64,000 bases of DNA from Pseudoips prasinana (taxonomy: Eukaryota > Arthropoda > Insecta > Lepidoptera > Nolidae), in NCBI GenBank assembly GCA_951640165.1, contig OX621234.1, forward strand, positions 9,057,001 to 9,121,000, written 5' to 3'. The notes beneath the pieces are model-generated. The model saw nothing but the letters and a program-made list of their open reading frames with translations, was not told the origin of the DNA and ran no database searches. Below are positions 54,931-64,000 of this stretch, in pieces (position 1 is the stretch's first letter; each line of letters starts with the position of its first letter). The translations under genes were made by a program, and so were the position numbers.

Positions 54931-55221
54931 ATTGGAACGAAGTTCCTTATCGCGCGTTGTGAAAGGGGGCTACACGGAAAAAATTCTTACGAAAAGTTGT
55001 CACGACACTTTATGCAGCTGTGCGGCGTGCGCACGTTTCTCTGCCTGTCTCTCTCTCTCTCTTATAGAAAGCAAGCCAGATATTTTCATTTCTATTTCGC
55101 ATTGAACAGTGTGGTGTCGCGATGATTATTTTGTTGAGTGTATACAGGTTTTTTGTATATAATAAATAATAAGAAATAACTTCGTTCCATCCGGGTGTCC
55201 CTTGACACCTCTCAAGTTTTT
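54931..55221 (+). mobile_element. Element J, copy 3
   Basis: Same order as copy 2; TTATTGGAACGAAGTTCC to CACCTCTCAAGTTTTTT, over 90% alike by eye. Confidence 0.85.
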
Positions 55222-55494
55222 TTGTAGTTAATAAAAACTAAGATCTTAGTCCTTAAAGCCATTGCCGTAGAGACTAAACTGCATTATGACGGAGTTCTTA
55301 AGACTCCTTGAAGTAGATGTTACTAACATAGATATTAAAAACGCTATGGGTTTAATCTCAAAAAAAATTATTATTAATATTATAAAGTGTCTCTCTGAGT
55401 ACTAAATCCACCTTACTGCGACCGCTTACCTGTCTACCAAGCGCGGAGATAATGTCTCATCTCCCGACATTAGCTGTCAGGATGAATAAAGATT

Positions 55495-55890
55495 ATATAT
55501 ACATACATACATACATAGACTCACGCCTGTTTCCCAGAGGGGTAGGCAGAGACAACGGATTTCCATTTGTCACGATCTTTGCATACTTCTTTTGCCTCGA
55601 TTACTGTCATTATATTCTTCATACATGCTCGCCGGTTTAGGGTACTTCTGACCTGCCCTTTCTTGAGAACATCTCCAATTTGGTCAGAGAATGTTCGACG
55701 TGGTCTTCCCCTTCCGGTTGTCCCATTCACCCAGGCCAGGTATACTTCTTTTGTCAATCTTCTTTCATTCATCCTTTCTAAATGGCCAAACCATCTCAGC
55801 ATGCCTTTTTCAATCTTTGTGACTACATCCTCTTTCACACCACAACGCTCTCTTACATCAGTATTTCGAATTCTGTCTCAGATTATATAT
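55495..55890 (-). pseudogene. LINE C-terminus (WFGHLERM type)
   Basis: The minus strand reads [70 protein letters not shown] and a stop at 55521, followed by a (TATG)n tail. A well-known LINE ORF end; open over at least 105 codons but cut off upstream near 55890. Confidence 0.8.
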
Positions 55891-56064
55891 AACGTGCTAA
55901 AATATACTGTGTTTAGAATTTTTCGTTCATATAACTACTTACAACTACTTGACATGTTAATGTACTAAGCTACAACTTAACAATAAATCTCCATACATAT
56001 TAAGGGATGGCAAGTGAGCTGTAGTGCCTATAATCGACTGTACGACTTTATTTATTTTGTCAAT
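55891..56064. other. Unassigned intron DNA
   Basis: Nothing supported. Confidence 0.4.
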
Positions 56065-56280
56065 AATAATAAAATTCTCAGACATTATTCACACACGCCC
56101 ATCTGATTCCAAATGCGCAAACACAGAGCTTGTACTATGGCAAGTAGAAGTCAGGAATTATGATGTTAATGTTATAGCAATCATACGGCAGATCCCTTCA
56201 GGGAGATTATGTCCCAAGTCTGGCAGTATAGAAAATCCCAGTATGGAGAGCAATAACTGATATACTACATATACTATACT
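56065..56280 (-). mobile_element. SINE E2 interrupted by about 100 bp
   Basis: E2 tail to TTGTACTATGGCAAG (56146), then foreign DNA, then AATAACTGATATACTACATA (56251 on), which is the next part of E2. TATGG.AG flanks the insert on both sides. Confidence 0.6.
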
Positions 56281-56347
56281 ACTATAACTGGTTAATTAGG
56301 TAGGAATGCATCAATATCCTTGGAAATCCTATTTAAGTTTATTCTAT

Positions 56348-56590
56348 ACTAGCTGTGCCCCGCGGTTTTACCCGCGTTAAATTTAATAAATTATCACAGC
56401 TCCTCCCCCGTAGGTGATAGCGTGATAATATGTAGCCTATATGTTGACCCGACCTCTTAGTTATATTCATGCAAATTTTTAAGTAAATCCATGCAGTACT
56501 TTTTGAGTTTAGACCGGACATACATACAGACAAACAGACAAAAATTCTAAAAACTATATTTTTGGATTGGATATATATTATAGATCACGC
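56348..56590 (+). repeat. Repeat K
   Basis: AGCTGTGCCCCGCGGTTTTA to GGACATACATACAGAC and GATCACGCCC. Confidence 0.75.
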
Positions 56591-56689
56591 CCTAAGTACC
56601 AGTACAGTTTTGACTTTTCTACGATTTTATTATATGTATAGATCAGCAGTTGAGAACGACTCACGGACCCAAATGTTATGCCCGTTTGA

Positions 56690-56735
56690 AAAGATTTCGG
56701 CTACAGCGGCCACGCATTCTCAATGGAAACAAATG
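56690..56735 (-). mobile_element. SINE A tail fragment
   Basis: GATTTCGGCTACAGCGGCC, ATTCTCAATGG. Confidence 0.5.
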
Positions 56736-56771
56736 TAAATACAATCTCAAAAATGGGAAATCATAAATTTG

Positions 56772-56990
56772 ATCGTCCGGCGGGTCTCGAACCTGCACCA
56801 TCTACCAATCCGTTCTGCATTGCGAATAATGCTATAAAATTCAAATGTAAATACATATTTATGTAGATAATTACACCTAGACTCAAGACAAACGGACATG
56901 TTCATGCACACAAATATCTGCCCTGGGAATCGAAGCCACGACCTGGCAAGCAAGCAACTACCAACCACACCGACCCGTCAATACTTGTCA
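56772..56990 (-). mobile_element. tRNA-like fragment joined to SINE E2
   Basis: 56772-56835 inverted has B box GGTTCGAGACCCGCCGG and GATTGGTAGATGG, a separate head; 56841-56990 is inverted E2 (CTAGACTCAAGACAAACGG, CTGGGAATCGAAGCCACG, CCGACCCGTCA). Confidence 0.6.
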
Positions 56991-57212
56991 TGTACATAGC
57001 TTATTATAGTGACATGAGGCGCGAGCGATATACATACATAGATATTGGCAATTTCCGCCATTAATGTCATAAGACATAAATGAGGTAATATGCGGAAGGT
57101 GCGCATCGAGTTGTAAATCCTACTCAGTAGTTCATAATACAATTTTCTTTATAAGCTATAAGGGGGAACTTAATTGGGAAAGCTGTGAGAAAAGATATAA
57201 TATGAAGCAATT

Positions 57213-57620
57213 TTTATTCCTTTGAGTATTAGGTTGTAATTGGAAGAGATCGCAGTTAGCGATAAGACCGCCCATTGTACTATCTATACTCTATATACAT
57301 ATAATACCATCGTAGTAGTCAAAACTGTACATTGATTATTTTTTTTTAAAGGATACTTGGGGCGTGATCTACAACCGATGTCGAAGCCAAAAATATAGTT
57401 TTTATAATTTTTGTCTGTTTGTCTGTATGTATGTCCGGGCTAAACTCAAAAAGTACTGCATGGATTTACTACATATTATCACACTATCACCTTCGGGGGA
57501 GGAGCTGTGATCATTTATAAAGTTTAACGCGGGTGAAACCGCGGGGCACTGCTATATTTAATACAACTGTTTACTTTAAATGTAAATCTTGGTGTGTAAT
57601 AAAGAGTTTTTGTATTGTAT
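57213..57620 (+). repeat. LINE 3' UTR split by repeat K
   Basis: GGAAGAGATCGCAGTTAGCG and GACCGCCCATTGTAC (to about 57300) continue after repeat K with CTTGGTGTGTAATAAAGAG at 57585-57605. Confidence 0.6.
57345..57556 (-). repeat. Repeat K, inverted, nested
   Basis: GGGCGTGATCTACAACCG, TACTGCATGGATTTACTAC, AACCGCGGGGCACTGCTA. Confidence 0.7.
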
Positions 57621-57623
57621 TGT

Positions 57624-57810
57624 AGTGGCGTAGTTGGAAATGCTTGCTTTTCACGCCGGAGGTCGTGAGTTAGATTCCCACCCAAGACAGATGTTTGTGT
57701 GCATGAACATGTCTGTTTGTCCTGAGTCTGGGTGTAATTGTTTATATAAGTATATATTTACAAAATAAAAGTACAATATGTAGTATATCAGTTATCTGGT
57801 TTCCATCATC
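57624..57810 (+). mobile_element. SINE E2
   Basis: GTGGCGTAGTTGGAAATGC, CACGCCGGAGGTCGTGAG, TGTGTGCATGAACATGTC, GTTATCTGGTTTCCAT; 3' tail missing. Confidence 0.8.
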
Positions 57811-58389
57811 GCAGCAATTTATTTTAATTTTAGAAGCTGTTGTATCTGTAAGCTTCGATGCAGTTAATTTTGGGAGTATCGATAGAGCTCTTCTTAAAGT
57901 CAAGTCCTCGATGGCCTGTTGGGACTAGTAATAGTGTGAGAAACCACAAATAATTATTCCCCAATATATTACCAATCAGCAGAACATTAACATTTCTAGT
58001 ACATCAAAATTAAATAAATATTTAAGTCTAGTTTTGTATGGATACACTGATTTTGGTAGCTTTTGTGGTTGTTCATTAATTACATTCCAATTATCATTTA
58101 TTAAATGGCAAATCGCATTATCCACGCACTATTTTGAAATAGTTAATTCATAGAATGTTACAATTTATAAAAAGTGCAACATTATAGACGGAGACAATTA
58201 ATATCACTATTTATATTTCGACTCTATAACAGCGGGAATCGCTACGGGGCATATGTTGTTTGCAACAGTACGAATTTAATGTCGCTTCATATTTGTTACA
58301 TATGTATGTTGTAAAAACTGCTACATATCGTTTTAGATGTCTCGGAGTGGTATTAGTATTTTATAGTTTTAAGTAATATCTATGGACAA
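57811..58389. other. Unassigned intron DNA
   Basis: Nothing supported. Confidence 0.45.
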
Positions 58390-58625
58390 TGTCACACAGA
58401 TCATCCTAGCCCCAAACTAAGCAAATCTTGTACTATGGGTACCAGGCGGCGATATACATACTTATATAGATAGATAAATACTTAAATACATTGAAAACAT
58501 CCATGACTCAGAAACAAATATTTGTGCTCATCACACAAATATTTGCACTTACCGGGATTCGAACTCAGGACCACCAGCTTCGCAGGCAGGAGTACTACCA
58601 ACTAGGCTACGGTTATCGCCAAATA
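58390..58625 (-). mobile_element. SINE E1, full copy
   Basis: Inverted: CCTAGCCCCAAACTAAGC, GGGATTCGAACTCAGGACC, CTACCAACTAGGCTACGG. Confidence 0.9.
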
Positions 58626-58812
58626 GGTGCGATTACAGCAAATTATACCTGATGATGAGACCACAAACACCACACTCGGGCTAGAACGTCTTTTCTGTAT
58701 AGCCCCGTTCATTTAGAATAAGTTACCTAAATCTTGGAAAAAACTGATATCATTATTTAAATAAAGTTCCCTTTCACTGAGAATAGCTTACTACAATATT
58801 CCATGGGTTTTT

Positions 58813-59092
58813 GAAGTTATACTTCTTTTGGCGCGATGGAGAAAACTGATGAGAGTGAATTTTTACGATGCGCGCGCACACCGACACCAAAAAATTTAAC
58901 AGCATGAAGTTAGTTCTAGGTGGTATGAAAGTGAATTTTTACGATGCGCGCGCATCGTAAAAATAACAGCATGAAGTTAGTTCTAGGTGGTATGCGAGTG
59001 ATTTTTTTTTTTATATAACAGCATGACGTTAGTTCTAGGTGGTATGAAAATTGATAACTATGTTCAAGTTGTATATAAAGAAGTATAACTTC
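58813..59092 (+). mobile_element. Element H, copy 3, rearranged
   Basis: Same ends as 28484 but the AT-rich half is gone and three altered repeat units remain. 58935-58964 is a perfect 30-bp palindrome centred on GCGCGCGC. The ORF starting MEKTDESEFLRC stops in unit 1. Confidence 0.75.
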
Positions 59093-59244
59093 TAACGCGT
59101 GTACATAAGTACACACAAGTTTTTTTTTAGAGACAATTCATCTGATCTGATTATTATGAAATGTAAATACACCTATCATAAATATATTGATTTATAAAGT
59201 GTTTATAATCATTCTGCCTATTTATTAGTTGATGTTGATAGTTT

Positions 59245-59275
59245 AGCCGCTGCACCACACGTGCAGTCAAGTTAT
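59245..59275 (-). mobile_element. SINE C head fragment
   Basis: TAGCCGCTGCACCACACGTG then CAGTCA. Confidence 0.45.
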
Positions 59276-59329
59276 AGCGCCATCGTTACACATATGGTAT
59301 CCAGCAGAACTTACCAGACACCATGTCAT

Positions 59330-59640
59330 CATCATCATCATTACAGCTAAATAAGTCCACTGCTGGACAAGCCTCCCTCAAGAATCGTCTTGGGGGATAT
59401 GCCATAATCGGCACGCTTGGCAGGCGGGTTGGCGATCGCAGTAAGATGGTCCTATGACCATCTTACTGCGATCGGGCAGCAGCTTCCTTCTGAGTACTAT
59501 TACTCAGAAGGAAGCTGCTGCCCGTCCTCTGGTAGATATTTCCTCGGGTGGACTTCTACGCCCCCACGGGATGAGATGGGGTGATGATATTCTGATTCTG
59601 ATATTTGTCGCCGTCACCACACAGCACCATGTAGTAAAAT
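59330..59640. repeat. LINE tail (CATCAT) and repeat L, copy 2
   Basis: (CAT)n with AGTCCACTGCTGGACAAGCC (inverted LINE end) leads to GGGTTGGCGATCGCAG, a double hairpin, then GTCCTCTGGTAGATATTTCC, GCCCCCACGGGATGAGATGG, GCCGTCACCACACAG. Confidence 0.65.
59433..59523. repeat. Two back-to-back perfect hairpins
   Basis: Hairpin 1: 59433-59451 with 59456-59474 (19-bp arms). Hairpin 2: 59474-59496 with 59501-59523 (23-bp arms). Both loops are CTAT. Confidence 0.95.
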
Positions 59641-60099
59641 AATATTCAATACACTATATCTAAATCTAGACTATTAACATTAAAACTTTCGAAACACCGT
59701 TCATACAATAAATTATCTATTTTACTAAACCATTACTATTATAAATTAAACGAACGTTCTAAATGACCGATTTCAATATCTACATGTCTCTAGAATTTAT
59801 AAAGTATTAATTAACTTATAATACTACGGCATGTTCTCACTACTTACAAGCGCTTTGTAAAGTGAAAAATCGAAACATAAAATATTCATAGCCAAATATC
59901 AGTCATTACACAATATCTCCTAAATAATATAGCCAATACAAATAACGTAATTTTATTTACTCAACAACCGTTAATTAATTTTAATAACCTTATTTAGAAC
60001 TATTTTATCGGAATGTGTCCTTGTAATATATTGAATTGATATTCGGTCACTTTAGTTCTTGTTTTGTTTGGTTTAAAAGACCTTTAGTACTAGGGAATC
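59641..60099. other. Unassigned intron DNA
   Basis: AT-rich, nothing supported. Confidence 0.45.
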
Positions 60100-60295
60100 T
60101 AATACCCGTGTCGCGGGGTACTTTCCAAACATATAATAGACGGTCACAAATTACATCCAGACTCCTATGGGTACTCCTCCTATGGTAACTATTTATGGGT
60201 CACACAAATAGTTGTCCGGCGCGGGAATCGAACCCGGGACACGACGAGTGAGGCGACTGTCTTAGCCGATGCGCCACACGTTCAGAACGTACGAA
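60100..60295 (-). mobile_element. SINE C
   Basis: GTGTCGCGGGGTACTTTCC, GACGGTCACAAATTACATCC, GGGAATCGAACCCGGGACAC, GCGCCACACGTTCAG. Confidence 0.85.
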
Positions 60296-60339
60296 CACCA
60301 ACACAAAAAAATAATTCTTGAGGTCGGTAAAAATATGAT

Positions 60340-60608
60340 TTGACGGGCCTGTTGGCGTGGTTGGCAAATGCTTGCTTTTCACGCCGGAGGTCGTGGGTTC
60401 GATTCCCACCTAGGGCAAATATTTGTGTGCATCAATAGGTCTGTTTCCTGAGTCTGGGTGTAATTATCTATATAAGTATGTATTTACAAAAGAAAAGTAG
60501 TATATGTAATATATCAGTTATCTGGTTTCCATAGTACAACCTCTGCTTAGTTTGGGATCAGATGGCCGTGTGTAAATAATGTCCCAGGATATTGTTATTA
60601 TTATTCAA
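60340..60608 (+). mobile_element. SINE E2, best + strand copy
   Basis: GACGGGCCTGTTGGCGTGG, TTTTCACGCCGGAGGTCG, GGTTCGATTCCCACC, CTGAGTCTGGGTGTAATT, TTAGTTTGGGATCAGATGG, (TTA)n end. Confidence 0.93.
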
Positions 60609-60669
60609 TTAGTTTAGGTTGTTAAATTAGTGTGATATGTGGTACGGATATTAGTTCCATGAGGTTACT

Positions 60670-60765
60670 GCCTAATTCGCCGATTATCGTGGTTGTTGAA
60701 GCCGATTGAACGAATGATTAAGTAATTTTTAACCATCATCTACTTGAACGCCGATCACGATCGCG
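60670..60765. mobile_element. Half of the foldback MITE
   Basis: CTGCCTAATTCGCCGA and GAAGCCGATTGAACGAATG, AAGTAATTTTTAACC, TACTTGAACGCCGAT correspond to the right arm at 44329-44416. Confidence 0.6.
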
Positions 60766-61808
60766 ATGACATATGAAATGGCTTAATCTAAACATTACGA
60801 AACCTTTATTGTGACCCGTTGTTTTCAACTCAAGATTTTAAATCGGTGGCGATGAATCCTATCTCACAATGGAGACTACAGCTCTAATGAGCCTTCCAGT
60901 AACCTCTGGGTACCGTTAAATGCAGCAACATTTAAACGAGTCTCAATACTACAAGTGCTTCCATCTTACACAATTAGCTCCAGACGCTTTGTAAAGAGTT
61001 TGCGAGAAATGAAACTCCTGACGGGCATGCAGCGCTAGTATTGGTTACTGCCGCGATTTCTGTTACCAATTGCAATGCTTTCTTCCCATTGTGAGCTCGA
61101 ATTAGTTCTTTTTTGCTTCTTATAACGAATTTAAAATAGAGAAATTATCTATTTTATGCTGGTCATATACAAATAAAGAATGAACTGGAATAACATTTAT
61201 ATCTGCACGAAAACGAGACATTATAGATATAACAAATCTAGGCAAGTTGCAGACAAACATAATTTAAAATAAAATGTTACAATAAAGATGTTAAAAAATT
61301 TCTAATTGAGACATATTCAATAATGGACCGATAACTTTGATCTGCACCGATGTCTTAATGGAATACGGGTGTAGTAAATAATCTGAGTTACTCAGTATAA
61401 TGGCCAAAATAAAGCGTACCTAGTATTACTAAACTCACCCAATGCACAATTCGGTAGATTTAGTATTCTTCACAGCACAATTACTCGGTGGGCACTTTCC
61501 ATCTCACCGCAATTCAAAGAACACAATAAACAAACACAATATGTACAACTTTTCGAAAAAGTTTCCGCGATGCGCTTTCGCTAATCCAATTTATGACTCG
61601 TTCATCACTGAACGTGTCCAAATGATAACAGACGCCAATTAAAGGCGCGACACGTTCACTTATTGTCAACAAGCGAAAATGCGCAAAACATCGGCGCAGA
61701 AGACAATATTAAGACAACTAAAGAGAAACTTACAGGAATGGTACTAATAAACAACCGTTTTGAATAGCATACAATTGTATGACCCTAGACTTTAGGCCTT
61801 CTGCAATA
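60766..61808. other. Unassigned intron DNA
   Basis: Nothing supported. Confidence 0.45.
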
Positions 61809-61945
61809 TGGACCGATGATCTTGGGAGGGTCGCTGGAAGTCGCTGGATGCCGATAGCGCAACACCGACAATTGTGGACATCTGTGGGGGAGGCCTTTGT
61901 CCACCAGTGGACGTCTTTCGGCTGATATGATGATGATGAGACTTT
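61809..61945 (+). pseudogene. LINE C-terminal tip
   Basis: Reads WTDDLGRVAGSRWMPIAQ, RQLWTSVGEAFVHQW, TSFG and stop at 61925, then (ATG)n. Frame intact for 38 codons. Confidence 0.75.
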
Positions 61946-63388
61946 ACTATAAGTAGTTCCTTTACTTTAATAAAAAAGAATAATCCAAATTGTTGCACAA
62001 ACAACAGAAATGTCAAATTGAATATAATAATTATTTCTTTTTGATGTTGGTTAGTGAGCAAAATAGATGTTAGAGTGATGGATTTTAAATTCTTGGTGTG
62101 GGTCTGTCACGGTAATGTTATTTAACAGTATTCTATCTTCATACAAGCGCTCAGAACGTGACTGATGAACGTGACCTAAGTGGCTCAATTTAGGTGTACA
62201 CAGGTATATTCATTGTAATAAGTACATTGCTTACTAAATATAAAAAGCAATTATATACTATATTGTACCTATTATTAGCTTGAATTCGTCAATAATGCAC
62301 CGAGGGATAATTTGTTTTCTTTTTAATAGGCAGGTATTTCGCTTTTTCCATCAAGTAAAATACCTGGAATAATAGGTGGATAAAAAGTACTAGGTAGTGT
62401 CCTAGGCTAGGCTATCTGCTTACTTGTGTATTTAGCTACTCACATAATAATATATTATTAAATTAGGCGTATTTCATGTAATTAATTATATTCATTATCA
62501 TTGCCCTATTAACAAATGGACGTCGTGTCTGCGCTCAAAAGTGTCCAAAATCAGTGTGCTAAAACGTCAATAAAGCAAAAATCACGGGAAACGAATACTT
62601 TGATCGATTGCCACATTAGAACATTTAAAAACTACTTTTAAACACATTTAACATTTAAAAAAGCGAGAGAAGAATATGGTAAATTATATTTTCAATAAGT
62701 ACTATTAATTCGTAATTTAAAATTAGTATTTATTGCTTGAGGCCTAATTTAATTTGAATTTAAAATAATTCTTATATTCTATTTCATTCCGAACGAAATT
62801 ATTTTTTATGAACAAAAATTTAATATTATCAATCACTAAATTAGATTGATGAATTTAAAATACTGTAGGCGGGCACCCTAATTCCGTGTTTATGTACCGC
62901 GGGGCTGTAGGTAATTATTTCAAGACCAGGGCCGAGTTACAATACTGTTAGACATCATTACCGTGGTTTAGTATTTTTTTTATTATAAAACTTGTTCTGT
63001 TTTATAAGGTAATTTGTAAGATGCCAGGTACATATAATATTCTTGTTTTATGACTGATTTTTAGATTGGCAATTTTTAAATTAATGTTAGGGGAAGTTCA
63101 TTAAATCCGAAGCTTCCTTCTTTCTTTCTTTAAATGTTTAATTATGGTATATTCCACTTATAAATTAGATCTATGTAAATGGTACTTTCAGTTTTTGAGA
63201 TGAATGGCCTTCCAGACGCCTGAAGAGCCTGTACATAAATAGTATTCTCCTTTGCATATTTCAAAAAAGCAATTAGATTACATCAACGTGAATGTCAACA
63301 ATACTCTCTTTGACAATCCCACACCATATCTTAATTACTAACTTCGGTCTAGTTGAATCCTCCTAATTGTAAAAATTGCTTGTTACAG
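61946..63388. other. End of intron 1, no gene seen
   Basis: AT-rich; ends with branch-like CTAAT and TTACAG acceptor. Confidence 0.5.
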
Positions 63389-63532
63389 AGTAACTACAGC
63401 AAATTCCTTAAGAATCTCCACACCGAGCAGATTGCCAAGCTCCATGCGAAGAACCAGCATGAATGTGATCTGCTGGAAGATCTGCGGACTTACGTGATTA
63501 AGCGCTCTGCCATAGAGAAGTCTTATTCAGAG
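63389..63532 (+). CDS. nwk: nervous wreck / FCHSD-like, coding exon 2
   Basis: 48 codons, phase 0 at both ends, between TTACAG and GAG|GTGAGT. Reads [18 protein letters not shown], then [20 protein letters not shown] and IEKSYSE: the first helix of the F-BAR domain, highly like Nervous wreck/FCHSD (ECDLLED and KRxAIEKSY are family hallmarks). Joined to the exon at 1585 it gives MQPPPRK-SNYSKF. F-BAR dimers bind curved, PIP2-rich plasma membrane at endocytic or synaptic sites. The rest of the gene (F-BAR remainder, two SH3 domains) lies to the right of the window. Confidence 0.93.
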
Positions 63533-63712
63533 GTGAGTACTATCTTACCAAAGATGTACATAAAAGAGATTGTACATGTACAGCACACGTAATTTCTGTA
63601 ACGACCTTTAGTGATTCTTTCTGTTTTAGTTTTATCACGCAAATACGAAAGCCTACTGACATGTCTTCAAAGGTGCCGCCCGACTACATTATTCTACTAT
63701 AGCAATTATGTT
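63533..63712 (+). other. nwk: nwk intron 2, start
   Basis: Begins GTGAGT; continues past the window edge. Confidence 0.8.
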
Positions 63713-64000
63713 GTCCTGGTAGAGTTGCAGCCATAACTACCAATCTTAATGGAGATTAGCCATCTGCGGGGGCCATATTATACTGCACACTTATGGGCTC
63801 ATAGGTGAACTTCCTAATACCTCACTCTCATTATCCTATAGGACAGCTAGATAATTCGACCCAGTGATGACGTACAGGACCGACGAATTTAGAATCTATC
63901 TCCAAAACACGGGGTGTACTACCGCTTCTACTACTACCTTCTTGTCTCCGGGCGGATACATTTTTCTCCCCAAAAATCTCTTTTAGCCCGGCCGGGATTT
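63713..64000 (-). mobile_element. SINE A in intron 2, cut by window end
   Basis: GTCCTGGTAGAGTTGCAGCC (worn tail), ATGGAGATTAGCCATCTGC, GGCCATATTATACTGCAC, and at the edge CCCGGCCGGGATTT from the tRNA-like head. Confidence 0.7.

Larger units (their letters stand above)
1606..63388 (+). other. nwk: nwk intron 1 (about 61.8 kb)
   Basis: Bounded by GTAAGT at 1606 and TTACAG ending at 63388, with a CTAAT branch-point-like motif at 63363-63367 about 22 nt before the acceptor. Joining the flanking exons keeps one frame. Everything listed between these points is intronic if the gene model is right. Alternative first exons inside it cannot be excluded. Confidence 0.75.

Overview
The window is animal nuclear DNA, AT-rich and dense in retroposons. 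The SINE, LINE-tail and mariner families, and the dispersed 'AGCTGTGCCCCGCGG' and 'GAGTCCGACTCGCACTTGG' type repeats, point to a moth or butterfly (Lepidoptera); the species cannot be named from this alone.

Host gene. One host gene explains the whole layout. A 21-nt coding exon at 1585-1605 (peptide MQPPPRK, then donor GTAAGT) and a 144-nt coding exon at 63389-63532 (acceptor TTACAG, donor GTGAGT) are both on the + strand, both in phase 0, and together spell the N-terminus of a nervous wreck / FCHSD-type F-BAR plus SH3 protein. Almost everything between them is therefore a first intron of about 61.8 kb, and 1-1584 is upstream/promoter DNA.

Intron content. The intron is packed with mobile DNA: an apparently intact mariner (51148-52429) with a 339-codon DD34D transposase and identical terminal repeats; a decayed mariner (21816-23132); a near full-length EN-RT LINE with an internal deletion (16897-20868); a 4.9-kb LTR element with two seemingly identical 280-bp LTRs but no pol (30699-35576, minus); many LINE 3' ends; at least five tRNA-headed SINE groups (called A, C, D, E1, E2 here); five pieces of a 5S-rRNA-headed SINE; foldback/MITE-like elements; and two short dispersed families (H and J) that I cannot assign. 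Letters A-M are labels for this window only.

Interactions. SINE A ends in the same roughly 30-nt 3' tail as the EN-RT LINE, suggesting LINE-driven SINE mobilisation. Many insertions are nested (5S SINE in SINE A, SINE E1 in a 76-bp tandem array, an R1-like LINE fragment with a 13-bp target duplication in repeat F, repeat K in a LINE 3' UTR). A recurring oddity is near-perfect short palindromes created by fold-back copying of adjacent repeat sequence. No bacterial-type systems, CRISPR arrays or functional tRNA/rRNA genes were seen.
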